A stretch of DNA of 64,000 nt from contig JAGWVC010000003.1 in NCBI GenBank assembly GCA_018971065.1, positions 1 to 64,000 on the forward strand, written 5' to 3'. Both the position numbers and the translations under genes were made by a program. Below, piece after piece: positions 52,175 to 59,911 of the stretch. How positions within the stretch are numbered: position 1 is the first letter of the stretch; each line of letters opens with the position of its first letter. The DNA comes from Sphingomonadales bacterium. Its GTDB lineage: Bacteria > Pseudomonadota > Alphaproteobacteria > Sphingomonadales > Sphingomonadaceae. Under the pieces are notes generated by a model. It had not been told where the DNA came from. It saw only the letters and a program-made list of their open reading frames with translations, and did not search any database.

Positions 52175-52590
52175 TATCTCATCCTCATGGTGTCGAGCAT
52201 CAATTGCTTGGCGGTGGTCAGGGCCTCGACCAGGTTCTGGTACTGGCGCGAGGAATCGAGCATTTCGACCATCTCGGCGTTCTCATCGACCGGGGCGGTC
52301 CAGACGTCGCCGTTGGCGTCGGCCATCGGATGGCCGGGGTTGTGTTCGCGGATCGCGCTGGCGTTCGACTTGTAGACGCCGGTCACGCGCACCGTCGAAA
52401 GCCCGGTGCTCTTGTCCAGCTCCTCGGCGAACACGGGGTGCATCGGCTTGTAGGCACTGGCCTCGTCGCTGGCGACCGAACCGGCGTTCGCCAGGTTCGA
52501 CGCGGCGGCGTTCATCCGCACCATCTGCGACGACAGGCCACGCTGGGCCAGGTCGAACAGCGTCATCGGTCCGGTGGTCACCTGGCTCAT
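52174..52590 (-). CDS. flgC: Flagellar proximal rod protein FlgC
   Basis: The protein has 138 residues, as in other bacteria. The N-terminal part has LSSQMVRMNAAASNLANAGSVASDE, and the C-terminal part DENAEMVEMLDSSRQYQNLVEALTTAKQLM. It builds the proximal rod together with FlgB and FlgF. It starts 2 bases after flgB ends. Confidence 0.95.
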   Translation of the reverse strand: MSQVTTGPMTLFDLAQRGLSSQMVRMNAAASNLANAGSVASDEASAYKPMHPVFAEELDKSTGLSTVRVTGVYKSNASAIREHNPGHPMADANGDVWTAPVDENAEMVEMLDSSRQYQNLVEALTTAKQLMLDTMRMR

Positions 52591-52592
52591 CG

Positions 52593-52955
52593 TCAGTCTC
52601 CCTTCAACGCGCGGGTGATGGTGTTGACGCGGCCGGTGATGAACGAGAGCGTGGCCGAATAGCCGACGGCGTTCTGGCTGAAGGCGACCTGCTCGGCACC
52701 CAGTTCGACGGTGTTGCCGTCCAGCGAGGGCATGACCGGCACGCGGTACTTGGTCGCGGCGGAAACCGCCTGGTCCACGCCGGCCCCCTTCAGCCGCGCG
52801 TCCAGCGCGCTGGCGAAGTCGATGTCCTTCGCCTTGTAGCCGGGGGTCGCGGCATTGGCGATGTTCGAGGTCAGCAGGCCCATGCGTTGCGAGCGCAGCT
52901 CCAGCGCCGCGCCGTGGACGCCGAACAGGCTGAGGTTGTTGGCCGGGTCAGACAA
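52593..52955 (-). CDS. flgB: Flagellar proximal rod protein FlgB
   Basis: The protein has 120 residues from a TTG start at 52955, chosen because AGGAG lies seven bases ahead and because the family N terminus (SLFGVHGAALELRSQRM) begins just after it; an ATG start would force a long unrelated leader. Rod motif TSNIANAATPGYKAKDIDF is present. It is the first gene of the flg operon. A sigma54 promoter lies about 60 bases upstream. Confidence 0.92.
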   Translation of the reverse strand: MSDPANNLSLFGVHGAALELRSQRMGLLTSNIANAATPGYKAKDIDFASALDARLKGAGVDQAVSAATKYRVPVMPSLDGNTVELGAEQVAFSQNAVGYSATLSFITGRVNTITRALKGD

Positions 52956-53013
52956 ACCGGTTGCTCCTGGGCTGGCCCGCCGGAGGGTCCGGCAAGCGCG
53001 CGCAAGTTTCAAA

Positions 53014-53028
53014 GCAAGGGGCGTGCCA
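53014..53028 (-). promoter_or_regulatory. Sigma54 promoter for the flg operon
   Basis: On the minus strand, TGGCACG (53028-53022), four C bases and TTGC (53017-53014) match the -24/-12 consensus of sigma54 promoters exactly. It lies about 60 bases before the flgB TTG start, so the leader is about 45 bases. Confidence 0.85.
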
Positions 53029-53070
53029 AATCGCGTTTCTGCCGGATTCGCCTCCGATTTCCGGATTACC

Positions 53071-53115
53071 CGGCAAACCATTGCCGCCTGTCGCCGCGAT
53101 TCCGGCAAATTGCCG
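53071..53115. promoter_or_regulatory. Paired CGGCAA/TTGCCG palindromes, enhancer-like sites
   Basis: CGGCAA-ACCA-TTGCCG lies at 53071-53086 and CGGCAA-A-TTGCCG at 53103-53115, some 45 and 80 bases upstream of the flgB sigma54 promoter. They resemble the ftr enhancer elements bound by FlbD in Caulobacter (family knowledge, from memory). They sit between flgB and the divergent MotA/ExbB-like gene. Confidence 0.6.
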
Positions 53116-53179
53116 CCACCCGCTGAAATTTCCGCGCGCCGGTCCGTTCTCGAAAGTTCAGTCTGGGATCATCATCCGC

Positions 53180-53878
53180 ATGTCATTCCTCCAATCGGTC
53201 GATTGGCCGACCATCGGCCTCGTGCTCGGCGGCACGCTGCTGGCGACGCTGCTGCGTTGCGGGTTCGCCGAAGTCGGGCTGACGCTGCGGATGCTGGCGC
53301 GCGTGCTGGTGCAGCCGGGGTTCGATGCCGATCCGGCCCGCGCCAAGCTTGCCGTCCAGATCCAGGACTTGCGCAAGGATGGCCTGATCCGCGCCCACCA
53401 CTTCCAGATCGGCGACCGCGAATTCGACGAGGCCAGCAAGGCGATGATCGGCGAACGTTCGGTCGCGGCGCTGCTGGCCGCGCACGAACGCCACAAGACC
53501 CGCCGTGCGGTTCGCGGCCAGGTCGCCGCGCGCACGCTGGCGATGGCGGCGGAACTGGCGCCGGTGTTCGGCCTGTTCGGCACGCTGCTGTCGCTGGGAA
53601 TGTTGCCGGCGGCCGGGGTCAGCCGGTCGGGCTACATGGCGGCGATCGGCATGGCGGTCCACGCCACGATGGTCGGCCTGCTGGCCGCCAACCTGCTGTT
53701 CGCCCCGCTGGCCCGCCTGATCGAGCGCCGCCTTGCCGCCGAGGAGGTCGAGCGGCAGGCGCTGTTCGAATGGATGGCGCTGCAACTGGCGGTCAGCGAA
53801 CCGCACTTGCGCGAAGGGCAGGGCCACGCCGGGCACGAACCGCGCGCGGCGCAAGTCCACCGCTTCTCGGCCGGCTGA
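53180..53878 (+). CDS. MotA/TolQ/ExbB-family proton channel protein
   Basis: The protein has 232 residues from ATG 53180. Helices lie at about 10-30, 115-140 and 150-180. The pore block ELAPVFGLFGTLLSLGML followed by IGMAVHATMVGLLAANLLFAPLARLIERR is characteristic of the MotA/ExbB/TolQ family. It is distinct from the true motA at 44039. It is divergent from flgB and followed 3 bases later by an ExbD-like gene with the expected Asp. The pair could power a stator, a Ton-type transporter or another envelope machine. Confidence 0.8.
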   Translation: MSFLQSVDWPTIGLVLGGTLLATLLRCGFAEVGLTLRMLARVLVQPGFDADPARAKLAVQIQDLRKDGLIRAHHFQIGDREFDEASKAMIGERSVAALLAAHERHKTRRAVRGQVAARTLAMAAELAPVFGLFGTLLSLGMLPAAGVSRSGYMAAIGMAVHATMVGLLAANLLFAPLARLIERRLAAEEVERQALFEWMALQLAVSEPHLREGQGHAGHEPRAAQVHRFSAG

Positions 53879-53881
53879 ACG

Positions 53882-54397
53882 ATGCCGTTCGCCGCACTTC
53901 CCGCCACCAGCGTGCTCAACACCCGGCCGCTGATCGGCTGGCAGACGCTGCTGGCCGATCTGTCGCTGATCCTGTTCATGGTCACGGCGGCGGCCATCGA
54001 CACCACCCCCGACCCGTCGAAACCGGCAACGCTCCGGCCAACCCCTGCCGCCGCCACTGCCGCCAGACCGGCAGCCCCTGCCGAGGACCCGCGCACCGAG
54101 CCGATCGCGGTGTGGCGCGCGGCGGGCGATGCCCCGGCGCTGCGGCAATGGCTGCGCGACCAGGCACCCGATACGCGCCAGCAGCTCACCATCGCCATCC
54201 ACTATGCCGGCGGTGCCGCCGCGCTGCCCGATGCACTGGCCCGCGCCGCCCGGCTGGGCGCCGAGGCCCGCGCCGCCACCGTGCCCGCGCGGGTGCTGGT
54301 CGAGCCGGGGCCGAGCGACACCGTCGCCGTGCTGGCCTACGATCGCCGCGCTGGCGCACACGCAACTGGCACGCCAATTGCATCGAAAGCGCCGTAA
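53882..54397 (+). CDS. ExbD/MotB-like membrane protein with Asp in the helix
   Basis: The protein has 171 residues. One transmembrane helix at about 22-40 reads LLADLSLILFMVTAAAI; the Asp26 position and FMVT match the proton-carrying Asp helix of ExbD/TolR. A Pro/Ala-rich linker (41-75) leads to a 95-residue soluble domain of unknown fold with no OmpA motif. It lies 3 bases after the ExbB-like gene and 20 bases before flgA, so the three are probably co-transcribed. The assignment rests on the helix and the pairing. Confidence 0.65.
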   Translation: MPFAALPATSVLNTRPLIGWQTLLADLSLILFMVTAAAIDTTPDPSKPATLRPTPAAATAARPAAPAEDPRTEPIAVWRAAGDAPALRQWLRDQAPDTRQQLTIAIHYAGGAAALPDALARAARLGAEARAATVPARVLVEPGPSDTVAVLAYDRRAGAHATGTPIASKAP

Positions 54398-54417
54398 CTT
54401 TCGAACGGAACCGCCCG

Positions 54418-54927
54418 ATGACCTCGATCCGCGCCCTGATCCGTGCCGCCGCGCTGGTGGGCCTTGCGCCCGCCGCGTCCGCAGCGCCTTTCGCCAGCCT
54501 CGACCAGATCGACTATGCCGTCGCCGGGTTCACCGGGGCCGGCATCGGCCAGCCGGGCGGCGCCACGCTGCCGCTGGACCGGCGGCTGCGCCTTGGCGCG
54601 TGCCGCGCGCCGCTGGCGCTGTCGTGGCGCACCGATCGCCATGATGCGGTGCTGGTGCAATGCCCCGATCCCGGCGCCTGGCATCTGTTCGTGCCGGTGC
54701 AGGCGCAGCCGCAGGCCAGCGCCGGACCGGCGATCCTGCGAGGCGAGGCGGTGAACGTGCTGGTCGCCGGCGATGGCTTCTCGGTCTCGCAGCCGGGTGA
54801 GGCGATGGAATCGGGCGCGATCGGCGCGTGGATACGCGTGCGCACCGTCAAGGACGGCAGCGCCAAGGGCGAACCCATCCGCGCGCGAATCGTCCGCCCC
54901 GGCCTTGCCGAAGTGCCGGTCGATTGA
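54418..54927 (+). CDS. flgA: Flagellar P-ring assembly chaperone FlgA
   Basis: The protein has 169 residues from ATG 54418. A signal peptide (LVGLAPAASA) is followed by the SAF-type domain with ILRGEAVNVLVAGDGFSVSQPGEAMESGAIGAWIRVRTVKDG, typical of FlgA. It is a periplasmic helper for the FlgI ring. It follows the ExbD-like gene and precedes flgM by 107 bases. Confidence 0.9.
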   Translation: MTSIRALIRAAALVGLAPAASAAPFASLDQIDYAVAGFTGAGIGQPGGATLPLDRRLRLGACRAPLALSWRTDRHDAVLVQCPDPGAWHLFVPVQAQPQASAGPAILRGEAVNVLVAGDGFSVSQPGEAMESGAIGAWIRVRTVKDGSAKGEPIRARIVRPGLAEVPVD

Positions 54928-54980
54928 TGCCGTTTAATGGGCGCCTAGGGGCAACCCGCAAAAAAATCGCATCAGGGCCT

Positions 54981-55002
54981 TAAAGTGGCCGTTCAGGCGC
55001 CG
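54981..55002 (+). promoter_or_regulatory. Candidate sigma28-type promoter before flgM
   Basis: TAAA at 54981-54984 and GCCG at 54999-55002 with 14 bases between resemble the TAAA-N15-GCCGATAA class of FliA promoters. The spacing is one base short and the last four bases do not match, so the call is weak. Confidence 0.3.
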
Positions 55003-55034
55003 TCCTTGGCTGTAAGGAACCAAGGAGCGGTACC

Positions 55035-55352
55035 ATGTCCAGCATCGGATCAGGGCCTGGAATTGGAACGGGCCATATCGAACTGAACGGGGTTCGTGCC
55101 ATCACCGGCGCGGATGCCCGCCCGGTCGTGACCGAAACCAACAGCGGCCAGTCGCAGCCTGCGGCCACGAATACCAACCAGGGTGCGGCGATGGTCACCA
55201 CCACCGCGCTCAACGCCGGGGACGTTCCGGTCGATCATGAACGCGTGACGCAGATCCGCAAGGCGATCCAGTCGGGCAACTACCCGATCCTGCCCGCCAA
55301 GATCAGCGACGCGATGATCGCCGCCCGCATCCTGCTCCAGGTCAGGAATTGA
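55035..55352 (+). CDS. flgM: Anti-sigma28 factor FlgM
   Basis: The protein has 105 residues. The N-terminal part is low-complexity and polar, as expected for an unfolded protein. The C-terminal helices VPVDHERVTQIRKAIQSGNYPILPAKISDAMIAARIL bind FliA in this family. It keeps FliA inactive until it is exported through the finished hook. Its target fliA is at 59027-59794. The flgN-like gene follows immediately. Confidence 0.9.
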   Translation: MSSIGSGPGIGTGHIELNGVRAITGADARPVVTETNSGQSQPAATNTNQGAAMVTTTALNAGDVPVDHERVTQIRKAIQSGNYPILPAKISDAMIAARILLQVRN

Positions 55353-55354
55353 CA

Positions 55355-55714
55355 GTGAACCAGAAAGCGCCCGCGATGCCCCTGCGCGACACTCTCCGGC
55401 AAATGGTTGCCGTCCTGCAAAGCGAACGGCACTCGCTTGCCGGCATGGACCTCGACGGCATCATGGGCGCCGCGTCCGACAAGGTGACGCTGTGCGGCCA
55501 TCTCGAGGTCGTCTCGCCCGACGAAATCGATGACGAATGCCGTGGCCTGCTCGATGCGGCCAAGCGCCTGAACGAGGTCAACCGCCAGCTCCGCAACCTG
55601 ATCGCGGCCAATGTTTCCGCCCGTCTGGAAGCGCTGACCGGCAGCCCCAACGCCTATGGCGCGCGCGGCGGCATGACCAGCCCCGCCTACGCCTACGCGG
55701 GCGTTCGCGCCTGA
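55355..55714 (+). CDS. flgN: FlgN-like export chaperone
   Basis: The protein has 119 residues from GTG 55355, seven bases after AGGAA; TTG 55349 and ATG 55376 are alternatives. It is an all-helical protein with a central coiled coil (ECRGLLDAAKRLNEVNRQLRNLIAANVS). Position directly after flgM and this helical pattern fit FlgN, which delivers FlgK and FlgL to the export gate. Sequence identity cannot be judged further. Confidence 0.7.
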   Translation: MNQKAPAMPLRDTLRQMVAVLQSERHSLAGMDLDGIMGAASDKVTLCGHLEVVSPDEIDDECRGLLDAAKRLNEVNRQLRNLIAANVSARLEALTGSPNAYGARGGMTSPAYAYAGVRA

Positions 55715-55736
55715 CACCAATCCCATGCGGACAGCC

Positions 55737-55764
55737 CCGCCGCCGGCTTCCGGGCTGGCGGCGG
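55737..55764 (+). terminator. Hairpin terminator after flgN
   Basis: The arms 55737-55747 and 55754-55764 pair over 11 positions (8 perfect GC pairs, then G-U, G-C and C-G) with a 6-base loop. The structure lies 22 bases after the flgN stop and ahead of a sigma54 promoter. Confidence 0.5.
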
Positions 55765-55816
55765 CAGTCGTTTCCCACCCCGCGTCGACAACGATCACCT
55801 TCGGCAAATTCGAACT

Positions 55817-55831
55817 TGGCACGCCTCTTGC
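55817..55831 (+). promoter_or_regulatory. Sigma54 promoter for the transglycosylase-flhA-fliA operon
   Basis: TGGCACG (55817-55823), CCTC and TTGC (55828-55831) match the -24/-12 consensus exactly and almost repeat the flgB promoter. A CGGCAA half of the enhancer-like motif lies at 55802-55807. The start codon is 39 bases downstream. Confidence 0.85.
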
Positions 55832-55869
55832 TTTGAACCGGCAATGAACTTTCGTCCGGGAAAAGATGT

Positions 55870-56877
55870 GTGAGCCAGGGTGACTTCTCAGCCGCCGCCG
55901 CCAGTTGGGCGGGGGCCGGTTCCGCCATCAGCGGCGGCGCCGGATTCGGCACCGGCATCGGCCCCGGCTTTGCCGGCATCCAGGGTGCGCAACCCACGCT
56001 GGCCACAGGTTCCGGCCCGCGTGCCGCCATCGCCCGCGCCGCCCAGGCCACCGGCGTCGATTTCTCCTACCTGCTGGCGCAGGCCAAGCTCGAATCCAGC
56101 CTGAACCCCGCCGCGCGCGCGCCCACCTCCAGCGCCGCCGGGCTCTACCAGTTCACGCAAGGCACCTGGGCGCAGATGCTCCAGCAGCATGGCGGCGAGA
56201 TCGGCCTCGATTCCGCCACCTCGGGCGGCACGCTCGCCGCGCTGCGCGATCCCGCCCAGCGCGCCCAGCTCATGGCGCTGCGCTTCGATCCCGATACCTC
56301 GGCGCGCATGGCCGCCGAAATGGCCGGCGACAACCAGGCCGCGCTCGGCGCCGCGCTGGGCCGCCCGCCCAAGCCGTCGGAACTCTACCTCGCGCACTTC
56401 CTCGGCAGCGACGGCGCGGTGAAGTTCCTTTCGGCGATGACCGCCGATCCCACCCAGTCCGCCGCCGCGCTGATGCCCAAGGCCGCCGCCGCCAACCGCG
56501 CCATCTTCTACGACGGCGCCGGTGCCGCCCGCTCGGTCGGCGCGGTCATGACGCTGATCGACCAGCGCATGACCAACGCGATGCAGGACGGCGCCCCCCC
56601 GGTTTCGTACGACACCACCGAGCTGGCAAGCTGGACCCCGCCTGCCACCCCCGCCGCCGGCAGTGCCCCGGCCTGGGCCGGCAGCCTCGGCCGCGAATTC
56701 GCCTCGGCGCAAGCCGCCAGTTCCTCCGGCAGCGATGCCGGCATGGTGCGCCCCGCCGCCTCGATGGCCGAAACGCTCAGCGCCACTTTCGGCCTCACCG
56801 ACGCGTCCGGCGACGGCGGCTCCACCCCCGCCTTCGTCCGCAGCGCCTACGGCCGCCTGCGCGCGCTCGGCATGTGA
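55870..56877 (+). CDS. Flagellar lytic transglycosylase (SLT domain)
   Basis: The protein has 335 residues from a GTG at 55870. The SLT catalytic domain is at about 55-110, with Glu75 in KLESSLNP and the AGLYQFTQGTW motif. There is no classical signal peptide at the N terminus, which is Ala/Gly-rich. It probably opens peptidoglycan for the rod, replacing the missing enzyme domain of FlgJ; in Rhodobacter a separate SltF does this. It is co-transcribed with flhA (11-base gap). Confidence 0.85.
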   Translation: MSQGDFSAAAASWAGAGSAISGGAGFGTGIGPGFAGIQGAQPTLATGSGPRAAIARAAQATGVDFSYLLAQAKLESSLNPAARAPTSSAAGLYQFTQGTWAQMLQQHGGEIGLDSATSGGTLAALRDPAQRAQLMALRFDPDTSARMAAEMAGDNQAALGAALGRPPKPSELYLAHFLGSDGAVKFLSAMTADPTQSAAALMPKAAAANRAIFYDGAGAARSVGAVMTLIDQRMTNAMQDGAPPVSYDTTELASWTPPATPAAGSAPAWAGSLGREFASAQAASSSGSDAGMVRPAASMAETLSATFGLTDASGDGGSTPAFVRSAYGRLRALGM

Positions 56878-56888
56878 GGGGCTGAGGG

Positions 56889-59030
56889 ATGAAATCGCTC
56901 CTCGCCGGAACCACGATATCCTCGCTGGCGCTGCCCGGCGGCATCCTCACCATCATCGTGCTGATGGTGGTGCCGGTGGCGCCGTTCGTGCTCGACGTGT
57001 TCTTCGTGCTCAACATCGCGCTGTCGATCGCGGTGCTGATGGCCTCGATGAACGCGCGCAAGCCGCTCGACTTCTCGTCGTTCCCGTCGGTGCTGCTGTT
57101 CGCCACCCTGCTGCGCCTCGCGCTCAACGTCGCGTCCACCCGCGTCGTGCTGGTGCGCGGCCACGAAGGCGGCGCGGCGGCGGGCCACGTCATCGAAAGC
57201 TTCGGCGAATTCCTGATCGGCGGCAACTTCGCGGTCGGGCTGTTCGTGTTCCTGATCCTGATGATCATCAATCTGGTGGTGGTCACCAAGGGCGCCGGCC
57301 GCGTTTCCGAAGTCTCCGCCCGCTTCACCCTCGATGCCCTGCCCGGCAAGCAGATGGCGATCGACGCCGATCTGGCCGCCGGCCTGTGTACGGCGGACGA
57401 AGCCCGCAACCGCCGCCGCGAAGTCTCCACCGAAGCCGATTTCTACGGCTCGATGGACGGTTCGTCGAAATTCGTGAAGGGCGATGCCGTCGCCGCGCTG
57501 CTGATCCTCGGCGTCAACATCATCGCCGGCTTCTGCCTGGGCATGATCAGCCACGGCCTTTCCGCCGGCGATGCCGCGCAGAAGTACATCACCCTCGCGG
57601 TCGGCGACGCGCTGGTCGCGCAAGTGCCGTCGCTGCTGCTGTCGATCGCCGCCGCCGTCATCGTCACCCGCGTCGCCGACAGCCGCGATCTTGCCGGGCA
57701 GATCGGCGGCCAGTTCGCCAACCCGGCGGTGTTCCTGCCGGTCGCGCTGATCCTCGGTGCCATCGGCCTGATCCCGGCCATGCCGCAGATCGTGTTCCTC
57801 CCCGCCTCGGGGCTGGTGTTCTGGCTGTGGCACGCCTTGCGCAAACGCGCGGCGCGCCAGGTCATCGCCGACCAGCCCGCCCCCGCGCCTCCGCCCGATC
57901 CATCGAAGATCACGCTCGAGGACGTCTCCGACCACACCCTCGTCACCATCGAACTCGGCTATGCGCTGGTGCAACTGGTCGACGAACGCCGCGGCGCGCC
58001 GCTGGTCGGCCGCGTCACCGGTGTGCGCAAGCAGCTCAGCCAGACCTTCGGCTTCGTCGTCCCGCAGTTCCGCGTCCGCGATTCGCTCGACATGGCGCCT
58101 AACGACTATCGCATCCTGCTGGGCGGCGTGCCGCTGGGGGGCGCCACCATCCGGGCCGACCGCGTGCTGGCGATCGACGCCGGCGAGGCCCGCAAGGGCC
58201 ACGCGCTGCAAGGTGTCGAGACCATCGACCCCTCGTTCGGCTGCCCGGCGCTGTGGATCGAGCCCGCCATGCGCGACCTTGCCATCGCCGAGGGTTTCCT
58301 CACCGTCGATGCCGCCACCGTCGTCGCCACCCATCTCAACCAGCTTCTCGCCGAACGCCCGCAGGCGCTGCTCGGCCCCGACGAGGTCCGCGACCTGATG
58401 GACGGGGTCAAGGAACGCGCCGCCGGGCTGGTCGAGACGGTCTATCCCTCGCCGCTGACGCTGGCCGCGATGACCCGCATCCTGCGCGCGCTGCTGGAGG
58501 ACGGCATCCCCATCGGCCACCCGCTGCCGATCCTGGCGTCGCTCAGCCAGGCAATCCAGCAAACCACCGATCACGACCGCGTGATCGAACTGGTCCGCGC
58601 CGATCTCGGCAGCCTGATCGTCGGCCGCATCGTCCCGCCCAGCGAGCGGCTGGCGGTGATCACGCTCGACGCCCAGCTCGAATCGATGATCGCGCAAGGG
58701 CTGATCGACCCCAGCACCGGCCAGCCGGTGATCGAACCCGATCTGGCCCGCACCATCGGCGAACGCATCGCCGCGATCATGGCCGAACGCCAGGCCATGC
58801 TGGGCCACGGCGCCACCAGCCCGGCGCTGATCGTCCAGCCCCGCCTGCGCCGCGCGATGGCCGGCCTGCTGCGCGCCCGCGCGCCCGGCTGCGTCGTCCT
58901 GTCGATATCCGAATTGCCCGAAACCCAGCCGATCGAGGTGATCGCGGTGGTCGGCGGTGAAGCACCGCCCCCGCCGTCGCTTCCCGGCCCCGGTCATCAC
59001 ACCCCTGCTCTGGAAAGTCTGGCAGCATGA
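56889..59030 (+). CDS. flhA: Flagellar export apparatus protein FlhA
   Basis: The protein has 713 residues. The N-terminal membrane half has about eight transmembrane helices and the conserved FHIPEP-region equivalents (GVNIIAGFCLGMI, VPSLLLSIAAAVIVTRV); the C-terminal half (about 350-713) is the cytoplasmic substrate-docking domain. FlhA forms the export gate ring of the flagellar type III system. Its stop overlaps the start of fliA by four bases, so both are made together. Confidence 0.95.
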   Translation: MKSLLAGTTISSLALPGGILTIIVLMVVPVAPFVLDVFFVLNIALSIAVLMASMNARKPLDFSSFPSVLLFATLLRLALNVASTRVVLVRGHEGGAAAGHVIESFGEFLIGGNFAVGLFVFLILMIINLVVVTKGAGRVSEVSARFTLDALPGKQMAIDADLAAGLCTADEARNRRREVSTEADFYGSMDGSSKFVKGDAVAALLILGVNIIAGFCLGMISHGLSAGDAAQKYITLAVGDALVAQVPSLLLSIAAAVIVTRVADSRDLAGQIGGQFANPAVFLPVALILGAIGLIPAMPQIVFLPASGLVFWLWHALRKRAARQVIADQPAPAPPPDPSKITLEDVSDHTLVTIELGYALVQLVDERRGAPLVGRVTGVRKQLSQTFGFVVPQFRVRDSLDMAPNDYRILLGGVPLGGATIRADRVLAIDAGEARKGHALQGVETIDPSFGCPALWIEPAMRDLAIAEGFLTVDAATVVATHLNQLLAERPQALLGPDEVRDLMDGVKERAAGLVETVYPSPLTLAAMTRILRALLEDGIPIGHPLPILASLSQAIQQTTDHDRVIELVRADLGSLIVGRIVPPSERLAVITLDAQLESMIAQGLIDPSTGQPVIEPDLARTIGERIAAIMAERQAMLGHGATSPALIVQPRLRRAMAGLLRARAPGCVVLSISELPETQPIEVIAVVGGEAPPPPSLPGPGHHTPALESLAA

Positions 59031-59794
59031 TCCACGACCAGAAACCCTTCGTCGGCAAAGGCGGCCCCGCCGCCCTGCGTCGCAGCGCCGCCGCGGTCGC
59101 CTATGGCGGCGATGTCGGCGATCGCGTCCGGCGTTTCCTGCCGATGGTCAGGCGATTGGCCTGGCACCTGCATTCCTCGGGCCGCGACGGCATCGAGGTG
59201 GAGGACCTGATGCAGGCCGGCATGGTCGCGCTGACCGAATGCGCCCAGCGCCACTCCGGCCCCAGCGAGGACGGCTTTGCCGCTTATGCCAAGATGCGGG
59301 TGAGAGGGGCGATGGTCGATCTGATCCGCCGCCACGTCCCACTGTCGCGCGGCGCGGTCGAACGCCGCCGCCAGTTGCGTGACCGCGAAACCGAGCTGCG
59401 CGGGCAACTGGGCCGCGATCCGCACGATCACGAACTGGCCGCCGCGATGGGCATCCCCGAATCGGAACTGGAAGCGCTGCGCACCTCGTCGGTGGCGGTG
59501 CGGTTCGAATCGATCGACGATGCCTATGCCGACGACAACGCCGCCTTCGCCGACGATCGGCCCGACAGCTTCCAGATGCTCGCCGACGAGGAGGTGCGCG
59601 GCAAGGTGGTCGAGGCGATCGCCTCGCTGTCCGAACGCCTGCAACTGGTGATCCAGCTCTATTTCGTCGAGGAGCTGAACCTTGCCGAAATCGCGCAGGT
59701 GCTCGAAGTCAGCATCCCGCGCGTCCACCAGTTGAAGGCCCAGGCGCTGGACAAGATGCGCGCCGCGCTGGCCGGGGTTGCCGACATTCTCTGA
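59027..59794 (+). CDS. fliA: Flagellar sigma factor FliA (sigma28)
   Basis: The protein has 255 residues. Region 2 is at about 40-110 (EDLMQAGMVALTECAQRH, AYAKMRVRGAMVDLIRR), region 3 (DPHDHELAAAMGI) follows and region 4 is at 200-245 with ISLSERLQLVIQLYF-type and LNLAEIAQVLEVSIPRVHQL. It directs RNA polymerase to late flagellar genes and is held by FlgM. Starts with ATGA overlap at 59027. A hairpin follows its stop. Confidence 0.94.
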   Translation: MIHDQKPFVGKGGPAALRRSAAAVAYGGDVGDRVRRFLPMVRRLAWHLHSSGRDGIEVEDLMQAGMVALTECAQRHSGPSEDGFAAYAKMRVRGAMVDLIRRHVPLSRGAVERRRQLRDRETELRGQLGRDPHDHELAAAMGIPESELEALRTSSVAVRFESIDDAYADDNAAFADDRPDSFQMLADEEVRGKVVEAIASLSERLQLVIQLYFVEELNLAEIAQVLEVSIPRVHQLKAQALDKMRAALAGVADIL

Positions 59795-59808
59795 ACCGGT
59801 CGCACCAT

Positions 59809-59828
59809 CCGGGCCTGCCCCGGCCCGG
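59809..59828 (+). terminator. Hairpin after fliA
   Basis: The arms CCGGGCC (59809-59815) and GGCCCGG (59822-59828) are perfect over 7 bases with a 6-base loop, 14 bases after the fliA stop. It lacks a T-run. Confidence 0.45.
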
Positions 59829-59911
59829 CCCCGACCATGCCCCCGCCATGCCCCGGCGATGCCGCTCCGGCGGAATTGCCCTTGCCCAACGAAAGTGCTA
59901 GGCGCCGGGCC

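Noticed and set aside
54928..55034. Sigma54 promoter before flgM
   Set aside because: GG and GC can be placed 12 bases apart, but the surrounding -24/-12 letters do not match, unlike the two strong sites.
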